DNA from: Acridotheres tristis
Lineage: Eukaryota; Chordata; Aves; Passeriformes; Sturnidae
Direction: 5' to 3'
Length of the DNA stretch: 64,000 bases
Assembly: GCA_037013685.1 (NCBI GenBank)
Contig: CM072894.1
Location: forward strand, 24,179,529 to 24,243,528
The translations under genes and the position numbers were made by a program. The notes below the pieces were generated by a model, which searched no databases, was not told the origin of the DNA, and saw only the letters and a list, made by a program, of their open reading frames with translations. Of the stretch, positions 25,401 to 37,845 are shown piece after piece; the first letter of the stretch is position 1, and every line of letters begins with the position of its first letter.

Positions 25401-28400
25401 TCTCTTTCTATAATGTTATTTTTTTGATATTTTTATGTTACACACTCACTGTAGAAAATATATGCCCTGTCAGAGAATAAGCCCACTTCTTCCTTTTAAA
25501 TATCCCTTTGATTCACACAAACAAACAGTTATCAGTTATGTTATTATCTTTCTTCAGATGCAGATTAATAGGTGAAGAGGAAAATCAAGGATCCATAAAA
25601 ATTGGCATTTTCTCATCTCTCTTCTAGTAATAAGCTGATTCTGCCAGAGAATATCAGTTAAAGGGAAAGAAGCAGAAAAACAGTGAATGAGATTACTCAC
25701 TGTTAGGTTAAGCAAGTGCAACTGATGCCAGGGAGATGTTAAATACATGGTATTTTCCTAAGTTTCAACAGTAAAGTGTATTTTCCTTTAGTGAGGTAAC
25801 ATGAAATGGTAAACTAACAGCACTGATCATTTAAAATGTGACTCAGGATATAAGGATACAACAAAATGTTTTAGAGAACAAATTATAACAATGCCCAATC
25901 ATTAAGATCATAGTGGTAAATATAATTAAAAACAATTACAGAGAAAAAGTAATTTAAGGATGTCAGGGGAAATATAATTTTATGTCTTTAAACAAGTTGG
26001 CTCTATAAACACTTTTTCAATTCCAGAAATGCTATAAATTTTATCATCTTAAGTTCATCCAAATTACTGCATTCCACCACTGGAATGAGATATTAACAAT
26101 AGTATCACTATTCTAGTTAGTATCCATTCAACCCTAAACTTTAATAGAAATAACCTGTACGATTTGACTGAGTGTGATATTGCTAGAGAAGCCTTGAATT
26201 TAAACTGTCTGGATAAGGAAAATTGCATGGTTTGTGAAGGCAGTTTTCAATAAAATGGAAATTTTGCTTCTATCCCATTTAGCTGTCAAAAGGCCACTTC
26301 TAATACTTTCATAAAGCTCTTGCCTACAGAGCAGAGATAAAGGACTGGAAAAAAACCCCAACACAATTCGAAAGCAAATAACCAAAATATAGCAACTAGA
26401 AAAATTATCCTGATTTTCTAATTTCCTTTGGTTTTAGCTTAATTTGTGCATATGTGTGTTATTTCTTGATGAGACTTAAAAATGTTTAAAAAAAGTTGAT
26501 AAAGATTTATTCCAATTGATTATTAGATTGCAGCAGGTTATTAAACACATTCATTTTAGTTAAGATTTTAAACAGGGAAGCAGCAGAGAAAAATCAGAGT
26601 GACATGTAAATGACAAGATAAGCAAATTTTAAAAATCTACTGTTGAAGTTGCAGAGAAACATTAAAATACATTAAAATTTATAATCAGAAGCTCTGGACA
26701 AAGCTGAAATGAAGACTAGAATTTTTACAAGATGAGGGAAAATATAATGTCTCCCTAGCAAAAAGGCTGCTTCTTGGACTCACACTTGCAGAACATAATG
26801 ATTATATACACTGAAAATAATTTCACAGTAAAGACACAGCTGGCATTAACTTAGTGACTAGAAGAATTGGCAGACCCTTTATTTTTGCTTTTTTTTTTCT
26901 CTACAGCCCTACATGGGATGCAATGCATTATCTGTCTGCACTTCATCTGATCAAAGTACAGAAAGAATTAACATCCAACACACACTTCTAAAGATTTTAA
27001 GCCCAGAATGCACTGTACTCCTCAAGTGACCTCATATATAATACACATCAGGGCCTTCCCACAGGTGTTTGAATGAGCAGGGCTGTTTTTCTTTGTTATA
27101 GAGTTGCCTTTCACCCATGATGATCCTACACTATGCACTACAGAAATCGTACCACAGACCTAGAAAGGTCTGAGAAGGATGTCAATATTCGCTCAAAATA
27201 GGTGAAGTTTCTGGGTGTCAGATATTGACCTAGCTCATTGCCCCTTTACAGTTCTCCCTGAGGAGATTTCCTGTTTCTTCCTTCTTGCTGGAGAGGGCGT
27301 GTCAGAGGAGATCCAGTGCTGTCGTCTCTCTGTCCCTTCTCAGGATCACAGAACAATTGAATAAAAATGTTCAATACTCACACAAATCATTCTTCACAAC
27401 CTGGCTTGTGCCCCTCTTCAAAGCAGTTGCTCTGCACCGAGGATGAACAACAATCACGAATGGCATACCCACTGATTTGGAATACAATATGTGCATATTT
27501 TTAGACTTTAGGAATATTCCTGTGGTGCTCTGGGTTTCAAGAAGAACATTCTTCAGGATAAGAGAGCAAAAGAAAATCTCAGTGAAGGGAAGGAAAGGAT
27601 TTCCTTATGTAAGGGAAGGGTCCCGTTTTTGCAAGAACACAAATAGAAGTCTGCACACTGGAAGGGAGGAATTTCATGTCCAGGAGCAGGATTCAGCATC
27701 GGAGGTGTGAGGAAAACAAATCAGACATGTCCTAGTTCCCAATTCACTAAGCTGCAGAAAGATGAGAGCCACAAGACATGTGGCAGACAAGGGGAGATCT
27801 CTGCAGCTGCCAGGGGAAATTGCTGGGGTGGGTGCCTGGAAAAATGGAGTAAAGGACCTCTCAGTGCCTTTGCATCCAGGGATATATTTTCATTCCTTTT
27901 ATTTCCTTTCTTATCGTGCTGGGACAAAGTACCTCCTGAAGGAATTGCCTCCTAGTCTGGCTTGGGTACAATGCTTACAGGTTCCTGGAAATGGTAGTTT
28001 ACAGTAGGTTTGGTATTATTATGGGGTGGCAGCATGTCCTCTTCTATAGTGAATATGACATCTCACAGTAACAAGAGAAGTAAATGTGATGGGATTTCAT
28101 CTGCCAGCCTGGTGTGGATATAACTTGTGTACAAATTGTGTAAAAAATATGCTAAACTGAAACAGAATATTTCACTGAAAGAGGGAGACTTATCTACAAG
28201 CATGGATTATTCCCTCTTTCATCAGGTAAATACAAGAACATCTACGTGAATTAATTCATTAATTCTATTTCACTACAATGGGAACACTTGCAACTCAGAG
28301 ATGAAGAACTCATAATCAGAAAATAAACAGCAGAAAATAGTGGGACACATTATAAGCAACATTAAACAAAAAGGAAAAGTAGTCTAGTCCTTTTCCAGCA

Positions 28401-28779
28401 AAATTCTTAATTGTGTGCATTACTATAAGCATGTGAACAGTCCCGTTGACATCAGTGAAGTCAATCCTGCTCCTCATCTCACTGTTTTGTTGAATGGGAT
28501 CCAAAAGGATAGCAGGCAACAAAGCTTGGTTTGTGATATTTTGGAGGGAAGATAACAGTGGCTCTAAACCTTACAATAATTAGCATTAACAACAGATTTC
28601 TCTTTCCATAGCAAAGATTGTTCCTAATCCAGCAAGGGATTAAAAATATCATTATTTTGCTGTCACCTTTCTGCTATGTCCTTTTCCATCTAGTTGACAA
28701 CTGCGATAACAGACAAGGAGACTCTCTACCTGATATAAAGTTTTCCTTTCCTTTGGAATGATCTGTGACAGTTTCCACT

Positions 28780-29240
28780 TGTGACAGGCAGGCTGGGTTA
28801 AAGCAGCCTTTGCTTCTCAAGTCCAGCCTCAGAATAGGCCTGCTTCTGTTTCCTTGACCTGCATTATTTAAGAGAACACTTGTGAGACTTAAGAGAAAAT
28901 AAAAACTCAGCTCACCTTCCAGACTATAAAGGACACACAAGCGGAGTTCATGCAGGACAGAAACTACTGAGAAGCAGCAGGCAGAGAAGCAAACAAACAA
29001 ACAAAACCTCAAGTCAAAAAAGCAGCAGCCTCAGCAGGTCACTAAGAGGGGATGAATTGCTTGCCTGCCTGCTTGAAGTAGTCAAGTCCTAGAGCAGTTC
29101 TCCCTGTCCCAATGAAACTGCAGCTGGTTACATCCTGGAGAAGTGAGAGGAAGCAGGCGCTGTAACAGCAGCACAAAAGCAACATTTGAAGTGCAAATGT
29201 GGCACTGTGCTCATTCAGGGATCACCTGCATTGCATGGTG
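28780..29240. other. GC-richer pocket with a TATA-like box
   Basis: GC is raised relative to the flanks. ACTATAAAGGAC near 28922-28933 contains a TATA-like heptamer on the plus strand. An (AAAC)4 run lies at 28991-29006. CATTTG and CAAATG form a small inverted repeat near 29186-29202. There is no CpG cluster and no downstream coding frame, so a promoter call is not justified; a distal regulatory element is conceivable. Confidence 0.2.
28991..29006. repeat. (AAAC)4 microsatellite
   Basis: Four uninterrupted AAAC tetramers. Confidence 0.8.
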
Positions 29241-32200
29241 GGCAGCAGACTCGGGAAAACTTCCACAAGGGATTTGCTCTATTTTCTGTTTCTGAACAGT
29301 TAATGGATATGGGAGAAAATATTCCTGGAAGCGATTTTTAAAGATGTTGCAGTGTTATGGGTTCCTAATTCCACTTGAACAAAATCTACCCTTTGTTAGG
29401 GCTGCTCGAGGTCAGCACATCCCTCCTGTGTGTTGGACAGGGCTGCACAGACTCCACGTGTACAGAAACAATGGTTTAGAGCTGAGGGAGCACAGGCACA
29501 ACTAAAGGAACCTTTTACCTCAGTGTGCACTCTGCTGGGCCCTGGCCTCTTGTGCTTTGAGTCCTAGGGTGAGTTGATTTTTCATGGGAAGCTGCTAACA
29601 GAAAATATCTAGTATAAATAACCCAGAGTTTCACAATGTTCTTACAGTTTTATCTGTCTCAGATTTAAGAACAAAGAGTGAGGCTTGATTTCATTCTTCT
29701 GAATGGAGTTTTAGTTTATGGTTTAAATTTTTTTCTCATTTAAGAGTCCCTGTAGTTGAAGACTATTACTCTTAACACCTGTAGAATCAGTGGAGAGAAA
29801 CCAAAGGCCATTTTCCCATCTAAAATTGGCATTTCTCTCAAAAGAGCACTGTCTTTTCCTAAAGGCCTACACTGATAATATTTTCATTCAGTACATACTC
29901 TACTGAGTATATTATTTTTTTAAATTTAGTGACAGTGCAGATGATGGAAGTTTTTGCACTAGTGACTGTATACAAGGTAGGCTACAAAAAAGATTCTCAT
30001 GGAGGCTGATCTAGTCTTCTAAACTCTAAAAGTTAATCTGTAGAGCTCAGAGTCAAATATAGGGCATGACCACCTGAACGACTGCATGGGATCATCCCAG
30101 CATATTGAAGGTGAAGTTGAAAGTAATAAACAGAATCTTGAGTTTGAAAAGTACAAAGTAACAGGACTGTACCTCTTAATTATCCACAGACTGCTTTCAA
30201 GAATGAGTTTGTAATATTCATGAAGTTTGCGTTTAGAAGATTTGAAGTGGATCCCTAAACTTATGTTGCTCAGCCTGAATAACTTGGCTATCATGCATGC
30301 TTGTGGGCAAGCTCTCCTCATCTTGCCTCTTGCATATGTTTTAGTTTACCTCAGTAATTAAACATTCATTGGACAAGAAAGAGGTTAGGGGAGTCAAGCA
30401 TGCAAGAGGAAAGCCATGTTATTGCTCCAGTGGTTGTTTAATTAGGTAAACAAAGTTGGACAGTTTCAAAGGACACAGCTGAGGAAATCTAAAAAGCTTG
30501 TTGACTCAGTTATTCTGCTGGAGACACAGAAAACTTGTGTTGAAATCTCTTGTCCATTTTAAACAGCCTGAGGACAGAAACCGGATCCTTTGCAAATGGA
30601 TATTCTAAATCACTGTTACTTATGGAGACATAACTTGGAAGAAGCAGATTTCACTGGATTTGCAAAATCAAATCTAATTGGAGAGCTGGCTGGGAAATGA
30701 GAAGTATGTCCCATGCAATTGCCAATTGCACCCTCTTGGTAGGCTGAGGTCTTCATGTGGATGTAAATGGAGATTATCAAGAGTGCTTCCCTTCCAATGC
30801 TCGTTTGTAAATCATGTTGAAATTCAACACAGGTGTTGTTTAGAGTGTGCTGATAAAATGCCTTGGGAAGCCTGTACAGGAGTATTCTGATGAGGATTGT
30901 ATTAGAAAGGGAAGGAAAGGACATCTTGATGCTCTTTATAGCACATAATACTGTGTTTTTTTATGGATTTAAAACCTCTTAATGGCTTTTTCCTCTAAGG
31001 GATTCATCACCTCTTCAATCATTTACACTCTGGTTAACAGTGCTTCAGTATCATCTAAATGCTATAAAAATTTCTCTAGTTTAGTAAAGTATCTCACACT
31101 TTGATTTATTTTTGCAAGTCTCTTCTCACATATTTTTTCAGCTTACCAAGGAGGCATACAGCAAGGTTCCCAGAGTTGTTTCGAAGCATTAAATCACCAG
31201 CACTGGCTATTCTGAGGGAATAGGTAAAAAAATCTGTCACATTTAGATTGTGGGATTTGTGTGTTCATGAAAGGGAATGACATACAGACATGAGAAATGA
31301 GATTTTCTGCTGATGCAAAGATGAGGTATGAGAGCATAAGAGGAAACAGGACTGTTGTTACTGTAGGGGTAGTAACCTCAACAAAACCTAGTTATATTTT
31401 ACTCACTGCAAAAGAGAAAATAGTTTAAAGTAGGTGACCCATTGTTACAGAAACGTCTTAGACTCCCATCATCCAGAACATTGTATTTCTCTAGCAATCA
31501 ACAGTTTTATTAAAAGATTTTTTTTCTGAGTTCTCTGCTCTTCAATATCTATCAGACTCTGGAGGATGCTGAAAACTGAATTACCAAAGTAATGAGAGAA
31601 TAAAGCAGTGAAGGAGGGCTGAAAAATAGTAATGGCCTTGTGAGTTTTCCCCTTCTAGATCATTGATTTTGTTGTAACTTGGAAGACACAAAAAATTGTT
31701 ACTGAACATTTAGTTGCATTGGCAAGATATCTTGAGCATTTTCAGTCTATTTCTATCTATTAGAAATAAGATGCCCCTTTGTCAAAACCAACATTTCAGC
31801 ATCACCATCTGCAGAAATTCTGATGCATCAGAACTGGATTCCCACTCTTGGAGGTAAGGCTTTTACAAGACTGGGAAAACTGAACTGAAAAAGCCTTGGG
31901 GCAGCTATTCTATTAAAATCGACAGTCCAATTCTGTGCTTTATCTGGGAACTGTAATAAGAAAAGTAAAAATAAAATGCATCTTTAAAAGATTATGTAAA
32001 TCAAATCATCATTATTTGCTTAAAATCATAATGAAGATTTAAGGAGTGGTTTGAATTATTTAGCTGTATTCTTCACACAGTTCTGTTTCTTAATGTGCTT
32101 GCTTAAGGATAACATTTTTTTTTTAATGAGACCACTGGGGACAAAAGGGGGTTGACACAGGGGAATACATACTGTGACAGAGAAAATTCCTCATATATAA

Positions 32201-32459
32201 TGCAGAGGATGAGTTCTTGAAGTAAAGACCAAAGTGATGAATATGAACACTTACTCCGTGTGGCTGAAATAGGATAAGTTCTGTGATGTTTCTACCAGCC
32301 ATGTCAGAGCATTAGACAAGTAGAAAGTGCTTTTTGACTGAAGTAACTCTGGACAAGGAGTTTTCCTTCCAAGGGGTTTGCATCCCCACCCCTACCATTG
32401 CACATTAATGCATAAATATGTATGGCCTGTGAGTCTGCTGTTGGATATGTCTGATCCTG

Positions 32460-32620
32460 TGGCATCCTGCTGTTTGACAGCACAAACCTGTGGCCCCTGC
32501 CCTGAGCTGCCTCCAGCCACTGTGAGCTGCTGGCAGCTCCTGGGGCACTGCAGGGGCTCTGCTGGGAGGCAGCGAGAGCTGAGTGAAGTGTGGGACTGAG
32601 GAAACACTGCACAAACTGCT
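32460..32620. other. GC-rich pocket
   Basis: A CTG/CAG-word-rich stretch of about 160 bp, with repeated GCTGC, CAGCTC and GGCAGC words and few CpG sites. Overlapping frames are open on both strands for compositional reasons. It may be a fragment of an old GC-rich repeat; I could not identify a family. Confidence 0.35.
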
Positions 32621-32907
32621 GAGCTTCTCATCTTTACAGAGAGGTCACTAAACATTTTAATGGTCATCTCCCCAGCGCTGTTGCTTCCATCTGCTGATTC
32701 ATTCATGCCGCTCTTGGAAATCCATCTACTTTTAAAATTAATTGTTTTTCCCTACTCCACTGTTTGCCCAGATGACTTATCTCCTATGTTTGTTGTTCTT
32801 CATGAAATGGCTATTTGTTTTCTTTTCCCTCCCGAGTTTCCCATTTTTCAGGTTCACATATGTATTTTGTTGTCAGTCGTTCTTAAAATAATGCCTATCC
32901 TTATGGA

Positions 32908-32953
32908 TTCATCATCACCATCAGGATCATTATTATTGCTATTATTACTGTTG
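32908..32953. repeat. Imperfect (ATC)n/(ATT)n tract
   Basis: Trinucleotide-patterned sequence ATC/ATT/ACT with interruptions. It produces a spurious poly-leucine end in a short plus-strand frame. Confidence 0.65.
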
Positions 32954-33840
32954 TAGGTCAGATAATTTTGACCAATTTTAATAAGAAATAACAACAAGGC
33001 TTATGCTTTTCCAGTCCCCTTTGTTTTGTTTGAAGGAAAAATCTATATCTGATATTTATTATTTCTCTATATAGCAGATACAACTGCAGAGTATTTTATT
33101 TTTCTTCTCACTTTTTTTCCTGAGATGAAAACTTAGCAAAGTCAGCATCTGTGAACTGTGTTTCAGTCTTTGAAGGGCCTTCAGGACCAGGCACCCTAAG
33201 GAAATAGAAGAAATCCTGCAGTTTAGGTCTGTTTTAAAATGCCTTCATCCCCATGTGATACTCCATTCCTGAGTCCAGAGAAAGGAAACTATTTATTACT
33301 GCACCTTGCTAATAGGAATACAAATAGACGTTAAAAGGATTTTCAGGCCCACTTTTCTCTTTCATAATTTTATGAAGATGACTGCAACAATTGTGTCAGA
33401 GGTGAAATCCAGTTGGACTTTTGCAGTCCTGAGGAGGAGAGGGGGATCCTGGTCAGTATCGAGCTTGAGCATCTCATAATCTCTGAGCCAGCCCCACACG
33501 GATAGAATCACAGGTTCCACACTGCTTGGGATGGAGTCTATAAGAGAAACCATGGTACAGCTCAGAGTTCAGGAGCTCTGCTACACTGTGGAGGAGTTGT
33601 GTTTAAGTATGGTCTTTGATTTTGGGCAGATTCTGGGGATATTTTCTGTAGCCCAGGAAGATTATTAATTATAGATTTATAGAGCTTCTCCCATGTAAAG
33701 CCTGAGCAATCATATATGAAAATGACTTGATTGAAGGTCTTTGAACCTGGGAAAACACAACTCTACTATCCCACACACCTGTAAATGCTTTGGTGGGTTA
33801 GTCTGCTGCAAAGCCAAAATTTTCTACCTGCACAAAGCAA

Positions 33841-33852
33841 GAAAAAAAAAAA
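33841..33852. repeat. A-run
   Basis: Twelve consecutive A bases with AAC-type continuation. Simple low-complexity sequence. Confidence 0.7.
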
Positions 33853-35143
33853 CAACCCTAAAAACTCTTATTTCAAACTTTAGCTGAATTCTGATTTAAT
33901 TTATGGGTTAGTATTATTAGAAAAAGAAAAGACATTTTCCAGCCAGCACTATGATTACTTTGCAAGTTTTGTCTTCTAGCACTTTTAATTCAGTTACTCA
34001 GTCTTCAACAGTGTTATGAAAACAGGGAATTTTATAAGAAAAAAAAATAGGGAAGGATGACAGTGCTAGTGAAAAGATAGGAGGACACCAGGGATTTGGC
34101 CTCAGGCACAATGAAAGCTAGGTACTGGGAAAGCTGCTAAATTTACCTAATTAGTGGTCTGTAAGAAAGCCTTTCCTCTTGCCTTTTACAGGTGAAGCAA
34201 TTGCTTCTGTGCTTTCCCCTTAGTGCAGGTGTGGCTTCACTCAGGCTTCTGGGTAATGCTCCTGAAGAAGATTTTGTAAATCCTATTAATTAAAAATAAA
34301 GGAAAAAATAAACCAAAATCCAATAGTTTTTTCTTTCCTCTAAGTGCTACTTACAGAAAAAAGCTATGTTTTCACAGCTGGTTTAGCTGCTTGCTTAACT
34401 GTCCAAAGAAGAAAAAGAGTATTCAAATGAAATAAGAAGTTTTGTTCCATGCAAGGTAATGGTATAGGGATTTGGAAAAGTTAGGGCTGGTCAAGTAAAA
34501 AGTAAAGAGGCTGAATAGTGGGGGAGAAGGTGGTAAATAGACTTTTGGATGTGGTAGTTGATATAAAAATGACTTGCTGCATGGGAAAACTTCATACTTT
34601 CGAATCTTTAAATCCTGCTATGAAATGTTATCAAGAAGCTGTGGAGCTTTAAGGAAAGGAGAAGGAATAGATCCTAGAAGCACAAAAAATCATCCTTAGG
34701 AGCCATAAGAGTAGCAAATAAATTATAACTTTTCAAAAAGAACGGTTCTGAAATGTCACCCTGAGAGCAAAAAGATTTTAAAATGAAATCTAGATTCATA
34801 GACTTCTAGCTATTATCCTGTAAATGTAAAGATGAGTCTCAACTGATTTTCTATTGCAAAGTCCCCAAAGCTTTTGTGCCTTGTTAATTACCTTGGCATC
34901 TTTGTATGCATTTGGAATACAGCACTTAATGAGCAGATCATATAAGCAGCTGCCTTTTATTTAAGGCATGTGGTTGCAGATCAGATCTTAATTATGTTTC
35001 TGTATGAAAGAACAAACTACAAACAAGGTTATGCTTAAATGGCTTCTATGGGGGAAGAAAATGGGGGGAGGGAACAGCATTCTGCAGCCTTTCTTAATAG
35101 ACTTTCAGGTGATGTTGCTAACCCTTTTTGTTACTCTTTTCAG

Positions 35144-35185
35144 AACATGTGCATGTTTTCCTAAGGCCCAAGATCCTGGAGTCAG
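35144..35185 (+). other. Microexon-like segment
   Basis: A pyrimidine-rich stretch ending TACTCTTTTCAG (35132-35143) precedes 42 bases, followed by a good donor match TCAG/GTGAGA at 35182-35191. The length is a multiple of three and two of the three frames are open. With no recognised peptide and no partner exons this is a candidate only, from splice-signal pattern alone. Confidence 0.15.
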
Positions 35186-35848
35186 GTGAGATTATTTACT
35201 ATTTTCATTTCTAAGTGTAGAATGTGGATCATGCTAGGCTTGAATTGGTAGGTGTGGTTCTTGTTTGCTGGGAAAGATTGGTCTTCATATTATTATTTCC
35301 TAAGTGAAAGTTTAATCTTAATTGGTTTCTAGGAGTTTGATAAAATATACAAGAGTGCTTTGGATATGAGAAGAGTGTGTTGGATGATTATAATCGGGCT
35401 CAACAATTTATACCAGCTACTGAAATACAAATTTTTCAGCTCCTCTCACTAATCAGTGACTTAGGGAAAAGTGTGGCCATTTTAATGGTTATTTGTTTTT
35501 TTAATAATTGATGCATATTTTTTCTGTAACTTTTTAGAGTTGACATTTGGAATAAAAACATTAAAAGGAAAAGATCAACAAAGGAGAGAAAAATGGATGA
35601 GTGAAAATCAGTCAGCAGATGATTATTCCCCACCTCCAGGGAATCTGTGATCTATATTAAAGTCTTTGAGTCTCAAATACAGAGTAACAATTACATTTAA
35701 GTAAATAAACCCAAGCTAACTAAGAATGATTGAAATTCTCTCATAAAACCTAACGTTCCTCAGGCATTTTGTAGTTGTCATTCAAATCAAGTGACACACA
35801 ATGTGGCTTTTACAGAGTATTTAACTCTCAGGCTCTATCACTGCAGAT

Positions 35849-35893
35849 TTTTGGGTGTTTTTTGGGTTGGGGTTTTTTTTTAGATTTTTTTTT
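35849..35893. repeat. G/T-rich low-complexity tract
   Basis: TTTTTGGG-type words followed by T9 and another T run. Three G runs of three or more lie close together, one short of a full quadruplex pattern. Confidence 0.6.
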
Positions 35894-36654
35894 CTACATC
35901 TACTATTTTCATTTAGTGCTGCCTATTGAGATGTTATGTTTTTAGTACAAGAAAATGCTATGGTAGCTACAAGAAGAACCCCATAGATGAAATGTACTGA
36001 AACTGGAATGTGAAGATTTAGTAGGTCCTGTGGCAACTTCTCTTGCTAGTTTAGAAAAAATGGTTCTTTGCCCCTCTCAAAAATGCATTTCTTATTATCT
36101 GCCCTTCTGGGAGGCAGGTCACAGCTGTTCTCTTTAAACTGGGAGATCTTTGCCAAATTTTATCCGATGAGGATCTGGCTGATATTCTGTCAGTATCTTT
36201 GTTGAGAGAAGACACCCTTATGCTCTTTGTGAAGTGGGAGGTATTGCTGGAATCAGCTCTCAGTGGTGCAATGTCAAATTCTCAAAATGTCAGATTTATT
36301 TGTGCATGTGATGGTATGATTTGGCTTCCTGCTGTGCAAATGAGAGGATTAATTTCCTTATTACAGAAATTAACAGTGCATTTGATATTTCTCTATCTCC
36401 CAGTACAAATTAGCAGCTGGGGATGACAGCAGCCAGCTTGGCCTCCTTTTTGTCCTCCTTCCAAAGAGCCATTGGTGAAGACACTTGCCCCAATTAAATA
36501 ATATTGAATGCCAAATTGGTGTTATCTCCTCCTGCTCCATTGCAGTCTTTGGTTGTCTGGCTCTGAGGCTTCCACTGTTTTCAACAAGTCGTGGCTCTGA
36601 TTTACCTGAACAAAAGTAGAGAGGGTGCAGGGCTGCTCCACCAGAGGCTCTGTA

Positions 36655-36675
36655 TCCTGTGTGTGATACACAGGA
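36655..36675. repeat. 8-bp perfect hairpin
   Basis: TCCTGTGT (36655-36662) and ACACAGGA (36668-36675) are exact reverse complements separated by five bases. No U-rich tail or gene context suggests a terminator or processed RNA. Confidence 0.6.
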
Positions 36676-37750
36676 CTGTGAAGCCACTGAGGGGCATGGT
36701 TCCCTCTGCAAACTCTGCTCTGGGGGTGATATTTGGCATCAGTCACATTTTAAGCCATCTGGAAAAGTACTGCGAAGCTCTTGCCTCTGTTAGACGTTTT
36801 GAAATTCCTTTGCTAGATTTACAAGTGATTCAACAATATGATGTATTAGCTGAAGACATAATAAACGTTTTGAGTTCCCATGGACTGTGGGATAAAATCT
36901 TTTTATTGTGCAACAGGTCCTCGAATCATATCTGGAAGCTCTTGAGCCTTTCCACTGCTGGGTCTTTTAGAAAGGCCTGAAGTGAATAAATAAGAATATA
37001 TAGTATTCTTATATTTCATTTTGGAAATTCAAGCACATCAAGAGGGCTGTGGAAAGAAAGGAGACTTATGCTCTCCCACTCCTGTTCCTTCAGTCAGATC
37101 AGCTCTGGAATTTTACCCAACTGAAAGTAACAGTTCCTGCTGACATTAATTGTAGTGATTCACATAAAGCAGATTACAGGATCTGGATTATACTTCTTAA
37201 ACTAGCAAAAGTACATAAATGGATTACAGAAACTTGCATGTGAAAGTGGTTCTTCAAGGACACAGATAATCAACAATATCTTTCTAGAACATAAGGGTAT
37301 GTTGAGGCATAATTTCAACACACTGGGGTGAGCTTTGGCTTCTCCACTGAACTAGAGACATTTTTGCCAGGAGTTTCACAAGGTGCAAAAATCATCCAAA
37401 TCTGACTTTTTAGCTCTTAATTGTTCCATAAAACATCATAAACTCTGCATTACGCCTGTCTGTAAATAATCAAACCCAAAAGAGGTGTGAGAATTAAAGT
37501 ACTAATATAAGTTAGCATCCCATACCCTGATAGTGAAACCACCTGGGATTCAGTCCTGTTTGATGAAATAATAACTGAATGCACCAGATTAAAGAAAACG
37601 CCCTTGTGATTTGATTTCTTCCTTGGCTAAGCATATCTATGATGATATGTATATGAAAAGGAGAGTGTGCTTTTAAGCTCAGCTAGGAAATAGAACAGCA
37701 CAATTACAGGTAAGCTCATGTTGATCGGTCAGACTGTTTTTTCCTTTCCA

Positions 37751-37845
37751 AGTAGGAGTTATTAAGTCATTAACGTATTAGTAGGAGTTCCGTATTAATG
37801 CATTAATATTACGTATTAATGTATTGGTAGGAGTTAAATTACGTC
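37751..37845. repeat. Short irregular minisatellite
   Basis: TAGGAGTT occurs at 37753-37760, 37782-37789 and 37828-37835 (spacings 29 and 46). CGTATTA occurs at about 37774, 37791 and 37812, interleaved with ATTAAT palindromes. This is a local AT-rich tandem duplication cluster of about 95 bp whose units have been reshuffled. Confidence 0.7.

Larger units (their letters stand above)
22480..37740. other. Unique AT-rich non-coding stretch
   Basis: No gene is supported over about 15 kb. It includes the two longest plus-strand frames of the window (23180-23575, 131 codons; 36591-36980, 129 codons), both within chance expectation and unrecognised. Small simple repeats, GC-richer pockets near 28780-29240 and 32460-32620, and a few splice-like segments are listed separately. 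A strong acceptor look-alike ends at 26906 but has no good donor after it. Confidence 0.6.

Noticed and set aside
26889..26906. Strong polypyrimidine-AG acceptor look-alike (ends CTCTACAG)
   Set aside because: No good donor follows within a normal exon length, and frames close quickly.
27343..27372. GATCACAGAACAATTGAAT, similar to the antisense 3' end of CR1
   Set aside because: The next 60 bases do not follow the CR1 order, so the likeness is probably accidental.
36591..36980. 129-codon plus-strand frame
   Set aside because: Its length is within chance expectation for six frames of 64 kb. It has no recognised motif and no splice or promoter context.
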